A stretch of 64,000 nt of DNA from DATACN01 sp038215095 (GTDB taxonomy: Bacteria > Actinomycetota > Thermoleophilia > Solirubrobacterales > Thermoleophilaceae). Under the pieces are notes generated by a model that saw only the letters and a program-made list of their open reading frames with translations, did no database searches and was not told where the DNA came from. The first letter of the stretch is position 1. Each line of letters begins with the position of its first letter. The position numbers and the translations under genes were made by a program. Where the stretch lies: the NCBI GenBank assembly GCA_038215095.1, contig JBBQRG010000001.1, forward strand, positions 26,541 to 90,540. The letters are read 5' to 3'. Below are positions 32,677 through 41,264 of the stretch, one piece after another.

Positions 32677-33570
32677 CTAGTCGGGCTCGATTTCCGCGGC
32701 CACGTTCGCCGGATCGCGCCCGGTCACGTCGATCACCTCCACGCCCTGGAGCTTTCGCATCCAGGTGAGCTGGCGGCGGGCGAGGTTGCGGGAGCGCTGC
32801 CTCATCGCATCCAGGTCGCCGGCCAGCAACTCCTCGTAGCCGAGCGCCTTGCGGGCGGTGTCTGAGGCGCCGGCCGCCTCGGCCCGGCGCACCTCCTCCA
32901 ACGCGCCCGCCGCCACCAGCTCGTCGACGCGGGCGTCGATCCGCTCGTACAGCGCCTCTCGCTCCATCGTGAGGCCGAACAGGCGGGTCGGGCGCCGCAG
33001 CTCGCGCGTCCAGAGCTCGGAGTCCTCACCGGCGGGGGCAGGCTCCTCCCCCATCTCGAGCAGCTCCAGCGCGCGCGTGATGCGGGTGCGGTCGCCCGGG
33101 TCGATGCCGGCGGCGGCCGCCGGCGCGCGCTGCGACAGCTCCGCGTGGAGCTGCCCCGGGCCCAGTTCCTCCAGGCGGCGCTGCAGGCTTGCGCGCAGCT
33201 CCGGCGGCGGCGGCGGGCGCAGGTCGAGCTGGCTGAGCGCTGCGCGCAGGTAGAGGCCGGTGCCGCCCACCACGAGCGGGCGCCTGCCCTCTGCCAGCGC
33301 GGCGTCGATCTCCCGGTGGGCCAGCTCGGCGAAGCGGCCGGCGGAGAAGCTCTCGGCGACCGGCACGAAGCCGACCAGCCGGTGCTCGAGCCGCTGGCGC
33401 TCCTCCGGCCCCGCGGCGCCGGTGAGCGCCTCGAGGCCGCTGTAGACCTGGAGCGCATCGGCCGAAATGGCCACGGGGTCCTCCCCTCGGGCACGCAAGC
33501 GCTCGGCCAGCGCGATCGCAACGGCGGTCTTCCCCACCCCCGTGGGCCCGAAGATGGCGACGATCTCCAC
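32677..33570 (-). CDS. miaA: tRNA dimethylallyltransferase
   Basis: The protein has 297 residues. It has the P-loop FGPTGVGKTAVA, SADALQVYSGLE (substrate-binding Asp region), VVGGTGLYLRA, and the C-terminal RNLARRQLTWMRKL that contacts tRNA. MiaA adds the isopentenyl group to A37 of tRNAs reading UNN codons; MiaB (34486-35808) then methylthiolates it. GTG 33570 (VEIVAIFGPTG) fits the family length and has CATACT 6 nt upstream (33582-33577). The frame is open upstream, but that part would overlap the divergent lipoprotein gene. Its TAG stop is part of the dapF -10 box. Confidence 0.93.
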   Translation of the reverse strand: MEIVAIFGPTGVGKTAVAIALAERLRARGEDPVAISADALQVYSGLEALTGAAGPEERQRLEHRLVGFVPVAESFSAGRFAELAHREIDAALAEGRRPLVVGGTGLYLRAALSQLDLRPPPPPELRASLQRRLEELGPGQLHAELSQRAPAAAAGIDPGDRTRITRALELLEMGEEPAPAGEDSELWTRELRRPTRLFGLTMEREALYERIDARVDELVAAGALEEVRRAEAAGASDTARKALGYEELLAGDLDAMRQRSRNLARRQLTWMRKLQGVEVIDVTGRDPANVAAEIEPD

Positions 33571-33575
33571 CCTGC

Positions 33576-33582
33576 CAGTATG
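33576..33582. promoter_or_regulatory. Overlapping divergent -10 boxes of miaA and the lipoprotein gene
   Basis: CAGTAT on the plus strand (33576-33581) is 8 nt before GTG 33590, and CATACT on the minus strand (33582-33577) is 6 nt before GTG 33570. The two hexamers use nearly the same base pairs, so only one polymerase can open this site at a time. The start codons are 19 bp apart. Confidence 0.5.
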
Positions 33583-33589
33583 CGGGGCT

Positions 33590-34489
33590 GTGCGGGGACC
33601 CCTGGCATTGGCCTTGATAGCCCTTGCGACCCTTTCGGGCTGCTCGGTCAAGGAGAAGAACGAGAACGAGAGCTCGCTGAAGGTGGCGCACGCCGCCGGC
33701 CAGACGCGCGTGCCCGCGAGGGCCGACCGCGTGGTGGCGCTCAGTCCCGACTCGCTCGACACGGCGCTGGCGCTCGGCGTGAAGCCCGTCGCCGCGGCGA
33801 CCTTCCCCGACGGCCACCTCCCCACCTACCTCGCCTCCCGGGCGCGCGGGATCGAGAAGACCGGCACCTACCCAAAGCCCTTCTTCAACGCCATCGACTT
33901 CGTAGGACCTGACCTGATCCTTGGCGAGAAAGACCTGCAAAAGCGCTATTTCGGCAAGCTCACCGGGATCGCCGCAACGGTGATGAGCACCGACCGCGGC
34001 CACTCCTTCGAGGTGAACACCCGCCTGTTCGGCGAGGCGATGGGCCGCACCGACCAGGCCGAGGCTCTGCTGTTGAAATACGACCGGATCACCGCCGGCG
34101 TGCGCACCCGGCTTCGGTCGCTACCCGGCCGGAGGGTGTCGCTGGTGCGCGTGCTGCCCGGCGGCGTGCAGCCCGCGGGCGCCCGCTCGTTCGCGGGCGT
34201 GATCGTGGGCCAGGCCGGGCTGGGGCGCCCACGCGCCCAGCAGGTCGAAAAGGACGCCGCCAAGCTGAAGGGCGTCAAGAGCCTTGACGGGGACGTGATC
34301 CTGCTGACCGTGGCGCCCGGCGCGCAGCCCGCGGCGGCGCGGCTGGAGCACAGCGCCGCATGGCGTGGACTGCGCGCGGTTCGCGACGGCAAGGTCCACC
34401 GCGTCGCGGACGACCCGTGGCGCACCGGCGGCGGGGTGATGGGCGCGGAGCAGGCCCAGCGGGACCTCCTCCGCCTGCTGGCGCCCTAG
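33590..34489 (+). CDS. Substrate-binding lipoprotein (iron-siderophore/cobalamin type)
   Basis: The protein has 299 residues. It has a lipoprotein signal (ALALIALATLSGC, lipidated Cys about 20) and a TroA/FepB-like binding fold: RVVALSPDSLDTALALGVKPVAA, DLILGEK, and a final VADDPWRTGGGVMGAEQ. Relatives capture Fe(III)-siderophores, haem or cobalamin for an ABC importer. No permease or ATPase gene is in the window, so it must work with a distant one. GTG 33590 is supported by CAGTAT 8 nt upstream. The stop shares CTAG (34486-34489) with miaB. Confidence 0.82.
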   Translation: MRGPLALALIALATLSGCSVKEKNENESSLKVAHAAGQTRVPARADRVVALSPDSLDTALALGVKPVAAATFPDGHLPTYLASRARGIEKTGTYPKPFFNAIDFVGPDLILGEKDLQKRYFGKLTGIAATVMSTDRGHSFEVNTRLFGEAMGRTDQAEALLLKYDRITAGVRTRLRSLPGRRVSLVRVLPGGVQPAGARSFAGVIVGQAGLGRPRAQQVEKDAAKLKGVKSLDGDVILLTVAPGAQPAAARLEHSAAWRGLRAVRDGKVHRVADDPWRTGGGVMGAEQAQRDLLRLLAP

Positions 34490-35808
34490 CCGGCGGCGCG
34501 GGCCAGCAGGCGCTCCTCGCCTGCCAGCGTGGTGCTCGTTGCCGAGCCGATCTCCACGTCGGTCAGCTCGCCGGGCGCCGCAACGCCGGAGAAGTGCACC
34601 GTCTTGTTGTGGCGGATTCGCCCTCGCAGGCGCGACGGGTCGGTCCGCGACGGTCCCTCCACCAGCACGTCCATGGTGCGGCCCACGAAGCGCTGGGCCC
34701 GCTCGGCGGCGATCCGCTGCACAGCGTCCACCAGGCGCCCCATGCGCTCCTTCTGGACCTCGGGAGCCACGCGGTCCGCCAGCTTGGCCGCCTCGGTGCC
34801 GCGCCGCGGGGAGAAGATGAACGTGAAGGCGGAGTCGTAGCGGGCCTGCTCCACGACGTCGAGCGTGGCCTGGAAGTCCTCCTCGGTCTCGCCCGGAAAG
34901 CCGACGATGATGTCGGTGGTGATCGCGCAGTCGGGCACCAGGTCGCGGATCATCGCCACGCGATCCAGGTAGCGCCCCTGATCGTAGGTGCGGCGCATCG
35001 CCTTCAGCAGGCGGCTCGAGCCGGACTGGAGCGGCAGGTGGATGTGCTCGCAGAGCGAGGGCAGCTCCGCGTGCGCCCGGATCACGTCCTCCTTCATGTC
35101 CTTCGGGTGCGGGCTCGTGTAGCGCACCCGCTCGACACCTTCCACGCCGTCCACCAGCGCCAGCAGCTCGGAGAAGCTCGTCTTCTCGCCCTTGGGCAGG
35201 TCGCGCCCGTAGGAATTCACGTTCTGGCCGAGGAGGGTGACCTCGCGGACGCCGTCGGCCGCCAGGCGCTCGACCTCGGCCACCAGCTCGGCGGTCGGGC
35301 GCGACACCTCGCGGCCGCGCGTTGACGGCACGATGCAGTACGAGCAGACGCAGTTGCAGCCCACCGAGATCTGCACCCAGCCCTGGAACTCGCGGGCGCG
35401 CTTGGCGGGCAGGTGGCCCGTGAAGCCCTCGAACTCGAAATAGCCCTGGGCGCTGAGGCTGTCGCTGGTCAGGAACTCGGCCAGCCGGTGCACCTGGCCC
35501 GGGCCGAAGGCCACGTCCACGAAGGGGAACTGCTCGAACACGCGCTCCTTCATCGACTGCGACCAGCAGCCCCCGATCCCGATCACGCGCTCGGGGTGCT
35601 CGCGCTTCAGGCGCCGCGCCTCCCCCAAGTGGCCGACCAGGCGGTTGTCGGCCTTCTCCCTGATCGAGCAGGTGTTGAAGAGGATCAGGTCGGCGTCGGC
35701 GCGCTCGGGCGCCTCGCTGTAGCCGAGCGAGTCGAGCATGCCCTTCATGCGCTCCGAGTCGTGCTCGTTCATCTGGCACCCGAAGGTGGTCAGGTGGTAG
35801 CGCTTCAT
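34486..35808 (-). CDS. miaB: tRNA-2-methylthio-N6-dimethylallyladenosine synthase
   Basis: The protein has 440 residues. The N-terminal UPF0004 domain has its three cluster cysteines in TFGCQMN, FNTCSIR and GIGGCWSQ. The radical-SAM cluster is in GCNCVCSYC (CxxxCxxC), followed by TTDIIVGFPGETEEDF and a C-terminal TRAM domain (GRTMDVLVEG). It inserts sulfur and methyl at the MiaA product. The ATG has TATCCT upstream but at 10 nt, so a short leader is more likely than none. An in-frame GTG 24 nt upstream is possible. Confidence 0.94.
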   Translation of the reverse strand: MKRYHLTTFGCQMNEHDSERMKGMLDSLGYSEAPERADADLILFNTCSIREKADNRLVGHLGEARRLKREHPERVIGIGGCWSQSMKERVFEQFPFVDVAFGPGQVHRLAEFLTSDSLSAQGYFEFEGFTGHLPAKRAREFQGWVQISVGCNCVCSYCIVPSTRGREVSRPTAELVAEVERLAADGVREVTLLGQNVNSYGRDLPKGEKTSFSELLALVDGVEGVERVRYTSPHPKDMKEDVIRAHAELPSLCEHIHLPLQSGSSRLLKAMRRTYDQGRYLDRVAMIRDLVPDCAITTDIIVGFPGETEEDFQATLDVVEQARYDSAFTFIFSPRRGTEAAKLADRVAPEVQKERMGRLVDAVQRIAAERAQRFVGRTMDVLVEGPSRTDPSRLRGRIRHNKTVHFSGVAAPGELTDVEIGSATSTTLAGEERLLARAAG

Positions 35809-35846
35809 GGCCGAGCCGAGGATAGTCACGTCCGGTGCTCGCCCGA

Positions 35847-36464
35847 TCAGCGATCGGGCTGCGCGCCTAGCGAACGGCCGACCACCCGCTCCGCCATGCC
35901 CGGATAGCTCACCACGAGGCCGTCCTCGTCGAGCTCGAGCTCGGCCCGGAAGTCGGAGTCCAGCGCGACGTAGCGCACGCGGCGCGAGCCGAGCGGCTCG
36001 TAGCGCTGGTCGGAGCGCCTGACCGTGAGCGCGGGCAGCGCCACCCACGCCATCACCAGGTTGACCGGCTCGCCGCCGTCCAGCAGGCCCTCGCGCAGGA
36101 CCGGCATCGCGTTCGTGACAGGGCAGTGCTCGAGGTCGCAGTCACGCGCGCCGTCGAACTCCGCGGGGTTGCCGCCCGGCTCGGGCAGGTCCACCTGGCC
36201 GCTCGCTCCCACGCTGATGTCCCACGACCCGGCGTGATCGCGGCGCAGGTCGAGGTGCCGCGACCAGCCCGCGCCCGAGGCGTTCACGCTCAGGTGTGCG
36301 GTGTCGTAGCCGGTCGAGGTGTCCAGCGAGTAGCGCGCCTCGTAGGGGAACGGGTCGACTCCCACCTGCACCCCACGCGCAATCAGGCGACCGTCGCGCA
36401 GCCAGACGTCGGCGTACTCGGCGCGCCAGCCGTCGACGCCCTGCCAGACCAGCGCGCGGGTCAC
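35847..36464 (-). CDS. Putative glycolipid-binding protein
   Basis: The protein has 205 residues. It matches the PF06475 putative glycolipid-binding family: ALVWQGVDGWRAEYADVWL at the N-terminus, GWSRHLDLRRDHAGSW, DLEHCPVTNAMPVLR in the middle, and TVRRSDQRYEPLGSRRVRYVALDSDFRAELELDEDGLVVSYPGM at the end. It has no signal peptide. The family role is inferred from structure only. The GTG overlaps the rny stop (GTGA), so it is made with RNase Y. Confidence 0.8.
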   Translation of the reverse strand: MTRALVWQGVDGWRAEYADVWLRDGRLIARGVQVGVDPFPYEARYSLDTSTGYDTAHLSVNASGAGWSRHLDLRRDHAGSWDISVGASGQVDLPEPGGNPAEFDGARDCDLEHCPVTNAMPVLREGLLDGGEPVNLVMAWVALPALTVRRSDQRYEPLGSRRVRYVALDSDFRAELELDEDGLVVSYPGMAERVVGRSLGAQPDR

Positions 36465-38014
36465 TTGGCGTAGTCGGTGGCGCGGCTCTCGCGGATCACC
36501 GTGACCTTGATCTGCCCCGGGTAGTCGAGCTCCTTCTCGACGTCGCGCGCGATCTTGTGCGACAGCAGCGCGGCCTTGTCATCGTCCACGTCCTCGGGCT
36601 TCACGATCACGCGGATCTCGCGGCCCGCGTGCATCGCGTAGACCTTCTCGACGCCCTCGTGGCGCCCGGCGATGTCCTCCAGCTCGTGCAGCCGCTTCAC
36701 GTAGGACTCGAGCGACTCCCCGCGCGCCCCCGGCCGTGCGCCCGACAGGGAGTCCACGATCTGCACGATCACGGCCTCGACGGTCTGCGGCTCGACCTCG
36801 TTGTGGTGGGCCTCCATCGCGTGGGCCACCGCCTCGGGCTCCTTGTAGCGGCGCGCCATCTGACCGCCCACCAGCGCGTGCGGGCCGTCGACCTCGTGCG
36901 AGACGGCCTTGCCGATGTCGTGCAGCAGCGCGGCGCGCGCGGCCACGCGCGGGTCCGCCTGCAGCTCCGCCGCCAGCATGCCGGCCAGCCGGGCGCACTC
37001 GATCGAGTGGTGCAGCACCTGCTGCCCGTAGCTCGTCCGGTAGCGCAGCCGGCCCAGCAGCTTCGTGAGCTCTGGGTGCAGCGAGCCGAGGTTGGCCTCG
37101 AACACCGCCTGCTCACCGACCTCGACGATGTGGCCCTCGATCTCCGAGCGCGCCTGGCGGTAGGCCTCCTCGATCCGAGCCGGGTGGATGCGCCCGTCCT
37201 GGAGCAGGCGCTCCAGCGTGAGCTTGGCGATCTCGCGGCGCACGCCGTCGAAGCCGGACAGGAGCACGGCGCCCGGGGTGTCGTCGACGATGAAGTCGAT
37301 GCCCGTGAGCGTCTCCAGCGTGCGGATGTTGCGCCCCTCGCGGCCGATGATGCGGCCCTTCAGCTCGTCCGACTTCAGCTCCACCACCGACACCGTGGTC
37401 TCCACCGCGTGGCCGCCGGCCACGCGCTGCATGACGGCGGCGAGGATGCTGCGAGCGCGCCTGTCGGCCTCCTGCTTTGCCTGCTCCTCGGCCTGGCGGA
37501 TCACGCGGGCGCTGTCGTGGCGCAGCTCGTCCTCGAGCTCGCGCAGCAGGATCTGGCGCGCCTGGCCCGCGCTCAGCCCGGCGATCTGCTCGAGCTCGCG
37601 CAGCTGGGCGCGCTTTGCCTCCTTGAGCTGATCCTGGGTGACGTCGAGGTTGCGCTGGCGGTCGTCCATCGAGCGCTCTCGCTCGGCCAGCTCCTGGCCG
37701 CGCAGCTCGAGTGACTGGTCCTTCGCGAGCATCCGCTCCTCGAGCCGCGCGAGCTCGGCGCGGCGGGCGCGCAGCTCGTCCTCGAGCGCGTCGCGCCGCT
37801 CAGGCGCCGACTGCGGCTCGGCCTTGGTGCGCCGTGGTGCGGCGGGCGCCGCCGCCTGTGTGGGAGCGGGTGCAGGCGGAGGAGCCGCGGCGGTGAGCTG
37901 GGAGTGCGCCGCTGGGCCGCCGGCCGTCGGCGACGCGGCGCGCGGGCGCTGTACGAGCAGCACCACGGCCACGGATACGGCTGCTGCAACGAGCGCCGCC
38001 AAAACGATCTCCAT
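36461..38014 (-). CDS. rny: Ribonuclease Y
   Basis: The protein has 517 residues. It has an N-terminal membrane helix (VLAALVAAAVSVAVVLLVQ), a Pro/Ala-rich linker (about 30-65), a long coiled coil (about 70-190), a KH domain (SDELKGRIIGREGRNIRTLE), and an HD domain with LLHDIGKA and VAHAMEAHHNEV. RNase Y starts mRNA decay at the membrane. Many actinobacteria use RNase E instead, and RNase J (53660-55324) is also present here. The start has a strong Shine-Dalgarno (AAGGAGGAG) and a long upstream region. Confidence 0.93.
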   Translation of the reverse strand: MEIVLAALVAAAVSVAVVLLVQRPRAASPTAGGPAAHSQLTAAAPPPAPAPTQAAAPAAPRRTKAEPQSAPERRDALEDELRARRAELARLEERMLAKDQSLELRGQELAERERSMDDRQRNLDVTQDQLKEAKRAQLRELEQIAGLSAGQARQILLRELEDELRHDSARVIRQAEEQAKQEADRRARSILAAVMQRVAGGHAVETTVSVVELKSDELKGRIIGREGRNIRTLETLTGIDFIVDDTPGAVLLSGFDGVRREIAKLTLERLLQDGRIHPARIEEAYRQARSEIEGHIVEVGEQAVFEANLGSLHPELTKLLGRLRYRTSYGQQVLHHSIECARLAGMLAAELQADPRVAARAALLHDIGKAVSHEVDGPHALVGGQMARRYKEPEAVAHAMEAHHNEVEPQTVEAVIVQIVDSLSGARPGARGESLESYVKRLHELEDIAGRHEGVEKVYAMHAGREIRVIVKPEDVDDDKAALLSHKIARDVEKELDYPGQIKVTVIRESRATDYAK

Positions 38015-38565
38015 CGTCGTCTCCTCCTTCCGGCGCGGGCGCCGGTCGGTTTCACGTCGTCGAGCGGATGGCTCGGCGCCGAGAGACACCAGACGTGCTT
38101 CAGGCGGGTCGCGCGCCGCGTGGGCGCGCGGGGCTGCTGCTGGGGATGCCCCTACTCGCTCCTTCCGGGCCTATCCGTCAGAGGTTGTCCGTTCACTGGT
38201 TCAGTCCGCTTGAAAAGAAGCCGATTTGCTGGATGTTTCAGTCTCACGGCGGCCGTGCGGCCGCTTCGGTTCCAGCGTACTCCTAGTAAGGGCTCCCGGC
38301 AACCGCCGCGGCGCGAATGCGCTACGCGTCGTCCGGACGCTGCTGCGGGGTCCGTCGGTCATCGCTCTCCCTTCGACCTCAACGCTCGCTGCGCTCGCTC
38401 GACTCGTCCGCCTCCGGCTCCCTCGGACACGGTCTCGGGAGAGGAAGACCGACGGCCGACAACAGTGGCCTGGCGGCTGCGCCCCGACGCATTCGAGGGA
38501 CAGCCGCTTTCACGCGAAAGCGATGGCGTTGCGCCAGGGAGGACTCTGCGCGAACGTCCGCTTCT

Positions 38566-38581
38566 TACCCCTATAGGGGTA
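38566..38581. promoter_or_regulatory. Perfect palindrome TACCCCTATAGGGGTA, possible CsoR-family operator
   Basis: This 16-bp perfect inverted repeat has four-base C and G tracts flanking TATA. CsoR/RcnR-family metal sensors bind sites of this kind (TACCCC-N-GGGGTA). No copper or nickel gene is next to it, so either a distant gene set is involved or the target was lost. It is read from sequence alone. Confidence 0.35.
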
Positions 38582-38805
38582 CAAACTGGACGTTCATCGC
38601 TCTGCGCGGAAAGCGGCGACAGTCCGCGACCGGCCTAGACGATGCGCATGCCTGCGGCCGACTGTCTGGCGTGACGCGACCCTCGGGGTGCCGCGGCAGT
38701 CCGCTCTACGCCTCGGCCCCTGGTCCCTTCATGACGAGCGGCCGGACCCGGCGGCCCGGCGGGCCTAGCCGAAAGCGGGGCGTCCACGCAACAGGAGCTA
38801 GTCGT

Positions 38806-38826
38806 GGGGGGGGGGGGGCCCCCCCC
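38806..38826. repeat. G13-C8 homopolymer tract
   Basis: Thirteen G residues (38806-38818) run directly into eight C (38819-38826). A second C5/G9 tract lies at about 38844-38858. Such runs can slip in replication or fail in sequencing and assembly, and they can form G-quadruplexes. The exact length should not be trusted. Confidence 0.8.
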
Positions 38827-38894
38827 GCTCGGTTGCCCCCGTGCCCCCGGGGGGGGGTGGCCGCCCCCTCCGCTGCCAAGCGTCCGCTGCGAAG

Positions 38895-39389
38895 CTAGGC
38901 GGCGTGTGACGACAGCCGGCGCTCGTGCAGCCGGACGGCCTCGTAGGCCAGCTCGGGCTCGTAGCCGCGGCGCACCAGCAGGCGCCACGCCTTGTCGCGG
39001 GCGCGGTCGTCGGCCGGAGGCTCGTCCAGCCGCTCGCCCAGGAGCACCAGCGCGCTCTCGAGCTCGTCGGAGCGGCCCTGGGTGGCACAGGCGGCCTCGA
39101 CCAGCTGGGGCTCGATCCCGCGGCGCTGGAGGTCCCTGGCGATGCGCCCGGCCCCCCACAGGTCGAGCGCGCGCTTGTCCTCGGCGAAGCGGTGCGCGTA
39201 GCGCTCGTCGTCGAGGAAGCCGCTCTCGGTGAGTTCCTGCACCGCCGCCTCGATGGCGCTCGGCTCGATCCGCTTGCGCTCGAGGAACGTCCGCAGCTCG
39301 GAGACGGTGCGCTCGCGGGCGGAGAGCGCCTTGTAGGCCAGGTCGATGGCCCTTGCGTGGTCTGTGTGTGCCGGTAGTGAGTCGTCCAT
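38895..39389 (-). CDS. recX: RecX regulatory protein
   Basis: The protein has 164 residues of RecX three-helix repeats: AIDLAYKALSARERTVSELRTFLERKRI, VQELTESGFLDDERYAHRFAEDKRALDLWGAGRIARDLQRRGI, and RDKAWRLLVRRGYEPELAYEAV. It caps RecA filaments and limits recombination. ATG 39389 is the best start; the frame is open further upstream without similarity. It lies downstream of recA with 160 bp in between that hold a strong palindrome. Confidence 0.9.
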   Translation of the reverse strand: MDDSLPAHTDHARAIDLAYKALSARERTVSELRTFLERKRIEPSAIEAAVQELTESGFLDDERYAHRFAEDKRALDLWGAGRIARDLQRRGIEPQLVEAACATQGRSDELESALVLLGERLDEPPADDRARDKAWRLLVRRGYEPELAYEAVRLHERRLSSHAA

Positions 39390-39400
39390 GACCCGTACGG

Positions 39401-39420
39401 CGGGCGGCCTAGGCCGCCCG
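39401..39420. terminator. 20-bp palindrome between recA and recX
   Basis: The halves CGGGCGGCCT and AGGCCGCCCG form a perfect 10-bp inverted repeat with no loop in DNA. In RNA it would form a strong GC stem in the recA-recX transcript. It has no U-tract. In several bacteria a hairpin between recA and recX lets only some transcripts reach recX, so a partial terminator is plausible here. Confidence 0.5.
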
Positions 39421-39571
39421 CTCCTCGGGTGGAACTTGTCGCTGACCAGTGGTGCGAGACCCGAGCAATCCAAGGACGCAGGCTCGAAGGCTTGGTGGGC
39501 CAAGCCGAGAGCCGAGGACACAGGAGTGCGAAGGTGCTCGCGACACTGGCTAGGCCGCCCGCTCCTCGGGT
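39409..39571. repeat. 22-bp direct repeat: recA 3' end and a copy in the recA-recX gap
   Basis: The 22 bp at 39550-39571 encode the end of RecA (PEERAA and the stop, on the minus strand). The same 22 bp recur at 39409-39430, where they form one half of the 20-bp palindrome. The two copies are 141 bp apart in the same orientation, so a local duplication of the recA tail is likely. Confidence 0.75.
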
Positions 39572-40659
39572 TCAGGTTGTTTGTCCTCTGGCTCCGTGTC
39601 GGGCGCCGGCGGCGGCTCGACTGCCTGGAGTGGGATGGCCTCCGGCGGGTCGGCGCCCAGGACCTCGTAGATCTTGCGCTCGATCTCCTGGGCGACCTCC
39701 GGGTGCTCGCGCAGGTAGCCCTTGGCGTTGTTGCGGCCCTGGCCGAGCCGCTCGTCCCCGTAGGAGAAGAACGACCCCGACTTCTGGCAGATGTCGTGCT
39801 CGAGACCGAGGTCGAGGATGCAGCCTTCCGAGCTGATGCCCTGGCCGTACTCGATGTCGAACTCGGCCTGGCGGAAGGGCGCCGCGACCTTGTTCTTGAC
39901 GACCTTGACCCGGACCCGGTTGCCGACCGCCTCGGTGCCCTCCTTGAGGGTCTCGATACGGCGGATGTCGAGGCGCTGCGAGGAGTAGAACTTCAGCGCG
40001 CGCCCGCCCGGCTGGGTCTCGGGCGAGCCGAACATTACGCCGACCTTCTCGCGGATCTGGTTGGTGAAGATGCAGAGCGTGTTGGCGCGGTTGAGGTTGC
40101 CGGCCAGCTTGCGCATGGCCTGGCTCATCATGCGCGCCTGGAGGCCGACCGTCTGGTCGCCCATTGCTCCCTCCAGCTCGGCCTTCGGCGTGAGTGCCGC
40201 CACTGAGTCGATTGCCACCACGTCGACCGCTCCGGAGCGGATCAGCATGTCCGCGATTTCGAGCGCCTGCTCTCCATGGTCGGGCTGCGACACGAGCAAC
40301 TCATCAACGTCCACCCCGATCCGCTTCGCGTAGGCGGGGTCCATGGCGTGCTCCGCGTCGATGAACGCGCAGATGCCGCCCATCTTCTGGGCGCTGGCGA
40401 GCACGTGGTAGAGCAGCGTGGTCTTGCCCGAGGACTCCGGGCCGAAGACCTCGACGATGCGCCCGCGCGGAACGCCGCCGACTCCGAGCGCGAGGTCGAG
40501 CGCCAGCGCGCCGGTCGAGATCGACTGCACCTTGACGGCTGCGGCCTCCGACCCCATCTTCATGATCGAGCCCTGTCCGAACTGCCGCTCGATCTGGCCC
40601 AGGGCCCCGTTCAGCGCGTTCTCGCGGGCCTTTGCGGCCTTCTCCTGTTCCTTGTCCAT
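39550..40659 (-). CDS. recA: Recombinase A
   Basis: The protein has 369 residues. It has [19 protein letters not shown] at the N-terminus, Walker [14 protein letters not shown], Walker [15 protein letters not shown], loop L2 region [28 protein letters not shown], and an acidic C-tail. It catalyses strand exchange and SOS signalling. ATG 40659 is 6 nt after TAGCCT (40671-40666). No GAAC-N4-GTTC LexA box is visible upstream. Confidence 0.97.
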   Translation of the reverse strand: MDKEQEKAAKARENALNGALGQIERQFGQGSIMKMGSEAAAVKVQSISTGALALDLALGVGGVPRGRIVEVFGPESSGKTTLLYHVLASAQKMGGICAFIDAEHAMDPAYAKRIGVDVDELLVSQPDHGEQALEIADMLIRSGAVDVVAIDSVAALTPKAELEGAMGDQTVGLQARMMSQAMRKLAGNLNRANTLCIFTNQIREKVGVMFGSPETQPGGRALKFYSSQRLDIRRIETLKEGTEAVGNRVRVKVVKNKVAAPFRQAEFDIEYGQGISSEGCILDLGLEHDICQKSGSFFSYGDERLGQGRNNAKGYLREHPEVAQEIERKIYEVLGADPPEAIPLQAVEPPPAPDTEPEDKQPEPEERAA

Positions 40660-40697
40660 TCCGCCAGGCTAAGTGCCGGGCCGGATGGATCCGCCCC

Positions 40698-41243
40698 CTA
40701 GATGCGCAGCTCGTAGCCGCGCAGGCGGGCCACGCGGGCGCCCAGCGGGGCCAGCACCGAGCGCTGGAGGCCGTGCGGCAGCCCGGCGGCGAAGCTCTGC
40801 GAGTCGGTGGCGTCGGCCACGGCGAAGACGGCGGACAGCGGCACCTCGCCCTGGCGGTCGGTGCGCCCGCTTCGGGTGAGGTGGCAGAAGGTCTCCACAA
40901 AGGCGAGGATGAACTCGCCGGCGGGCTCGAAGGAGTGCACCATCACGAGCTCCTCGTCGGACGCGTTGTAGGCGTTCAGGTGGGTCTCGCCCGGCGCGAT
41001 GACCACCTCCTCCCCCGCTCCCAGCTCCATCTTGCGCCCCGCCCTGCGGACCGTGGCGTGGCCCTGTTCGACCTTGAAGCGCTCGGTGTAGTCGAGGTGC
41101 ACGTGCGGGACGAGCTTGCCCTTGCCGGGCTTCTGCATGCGGCGCAGCACCAGGTCGCGCTGGTCACCGCCGTCGGGCGCGGCCAGTACCTCGATCCAGG
41201 TCTCCCCGTTCGGATCCTCGAAGCGCTCGCCCGCCCGCAGCAT
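40698..41243 (-). CDS. Cupin-domain protein
   Basis: The protein has 181 residues. A single cupin barrel has motif 1 as VPHVHLDYTERFKVEQGHATV (HxH...E) and motif 2 as PGETHLNAYNASDEEL, so the metal ligands His, His, Glu and His are present. The C-terminal 70 residues are helical and not recognised. Function may be enzymatic or regulatory. ATG 41243 was chosen because TAGGGT is 7 nt upstream (41256-41251); two GTG codons just before it are less likely. Confidence 0.8.
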   Translation of the reverse strand: MLRAGERFEDPNGETWIEVLAAPDGGDQRDLVLRRMQKPGKGKLVPHVHLDYTERFKVEQGHATVRRAGRKMELGAGEEVVIAPGETHLNAYNASDEELVMVHSFEPAGEFILAFVETFCHLTRSGRTDRQGEVPLSAVFAVADATDSQSFAAGLPHGLQRSVLAPLGARVARLRGYELRI

Positions 41244-41264
41244 GCGCACCACCCTAACGCCTGG

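Larger units (their letters stand above)
38015..38894. other. 880-bp intergenic region between rny and recX, no recognisable gene
   Basis: Open frames here are short and show no family similarity. The stretch contains the rny promoter/leader, a 16-bp palindrome (38566-38581), a hairpin CGCTTTC-ACGC-GAAAGCG (38505-38522), and G- and C-tracts near 38806-38850. Its base composition is more varied than that of the flanking genes. No tRNA fold or insertion sequence was seen. Confidence 0.6.

Noticed and set aside
34486..36048. Longer miaB reading frame starting at 36048
   Set aside because: The first 80 codons overlap the glycolipid-binding gene in another frame and show no family similarity; MiaB proteins begin with the MKRYHLTTFGCQMN-type segment at 35808.
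38015..38894. tRNA or small protein gene in the rny-recX gap
   Set aside because: No T-loop (GTTCRA) with matching arms was found, and the short frames have no start signal or family-like sequence.
40660..40697. LexA-type SOS box upstream of recA
   Set aside because: No GAAC-N4-GTTC or similar inverted repeat is present in the short interval before the recA -10 box.
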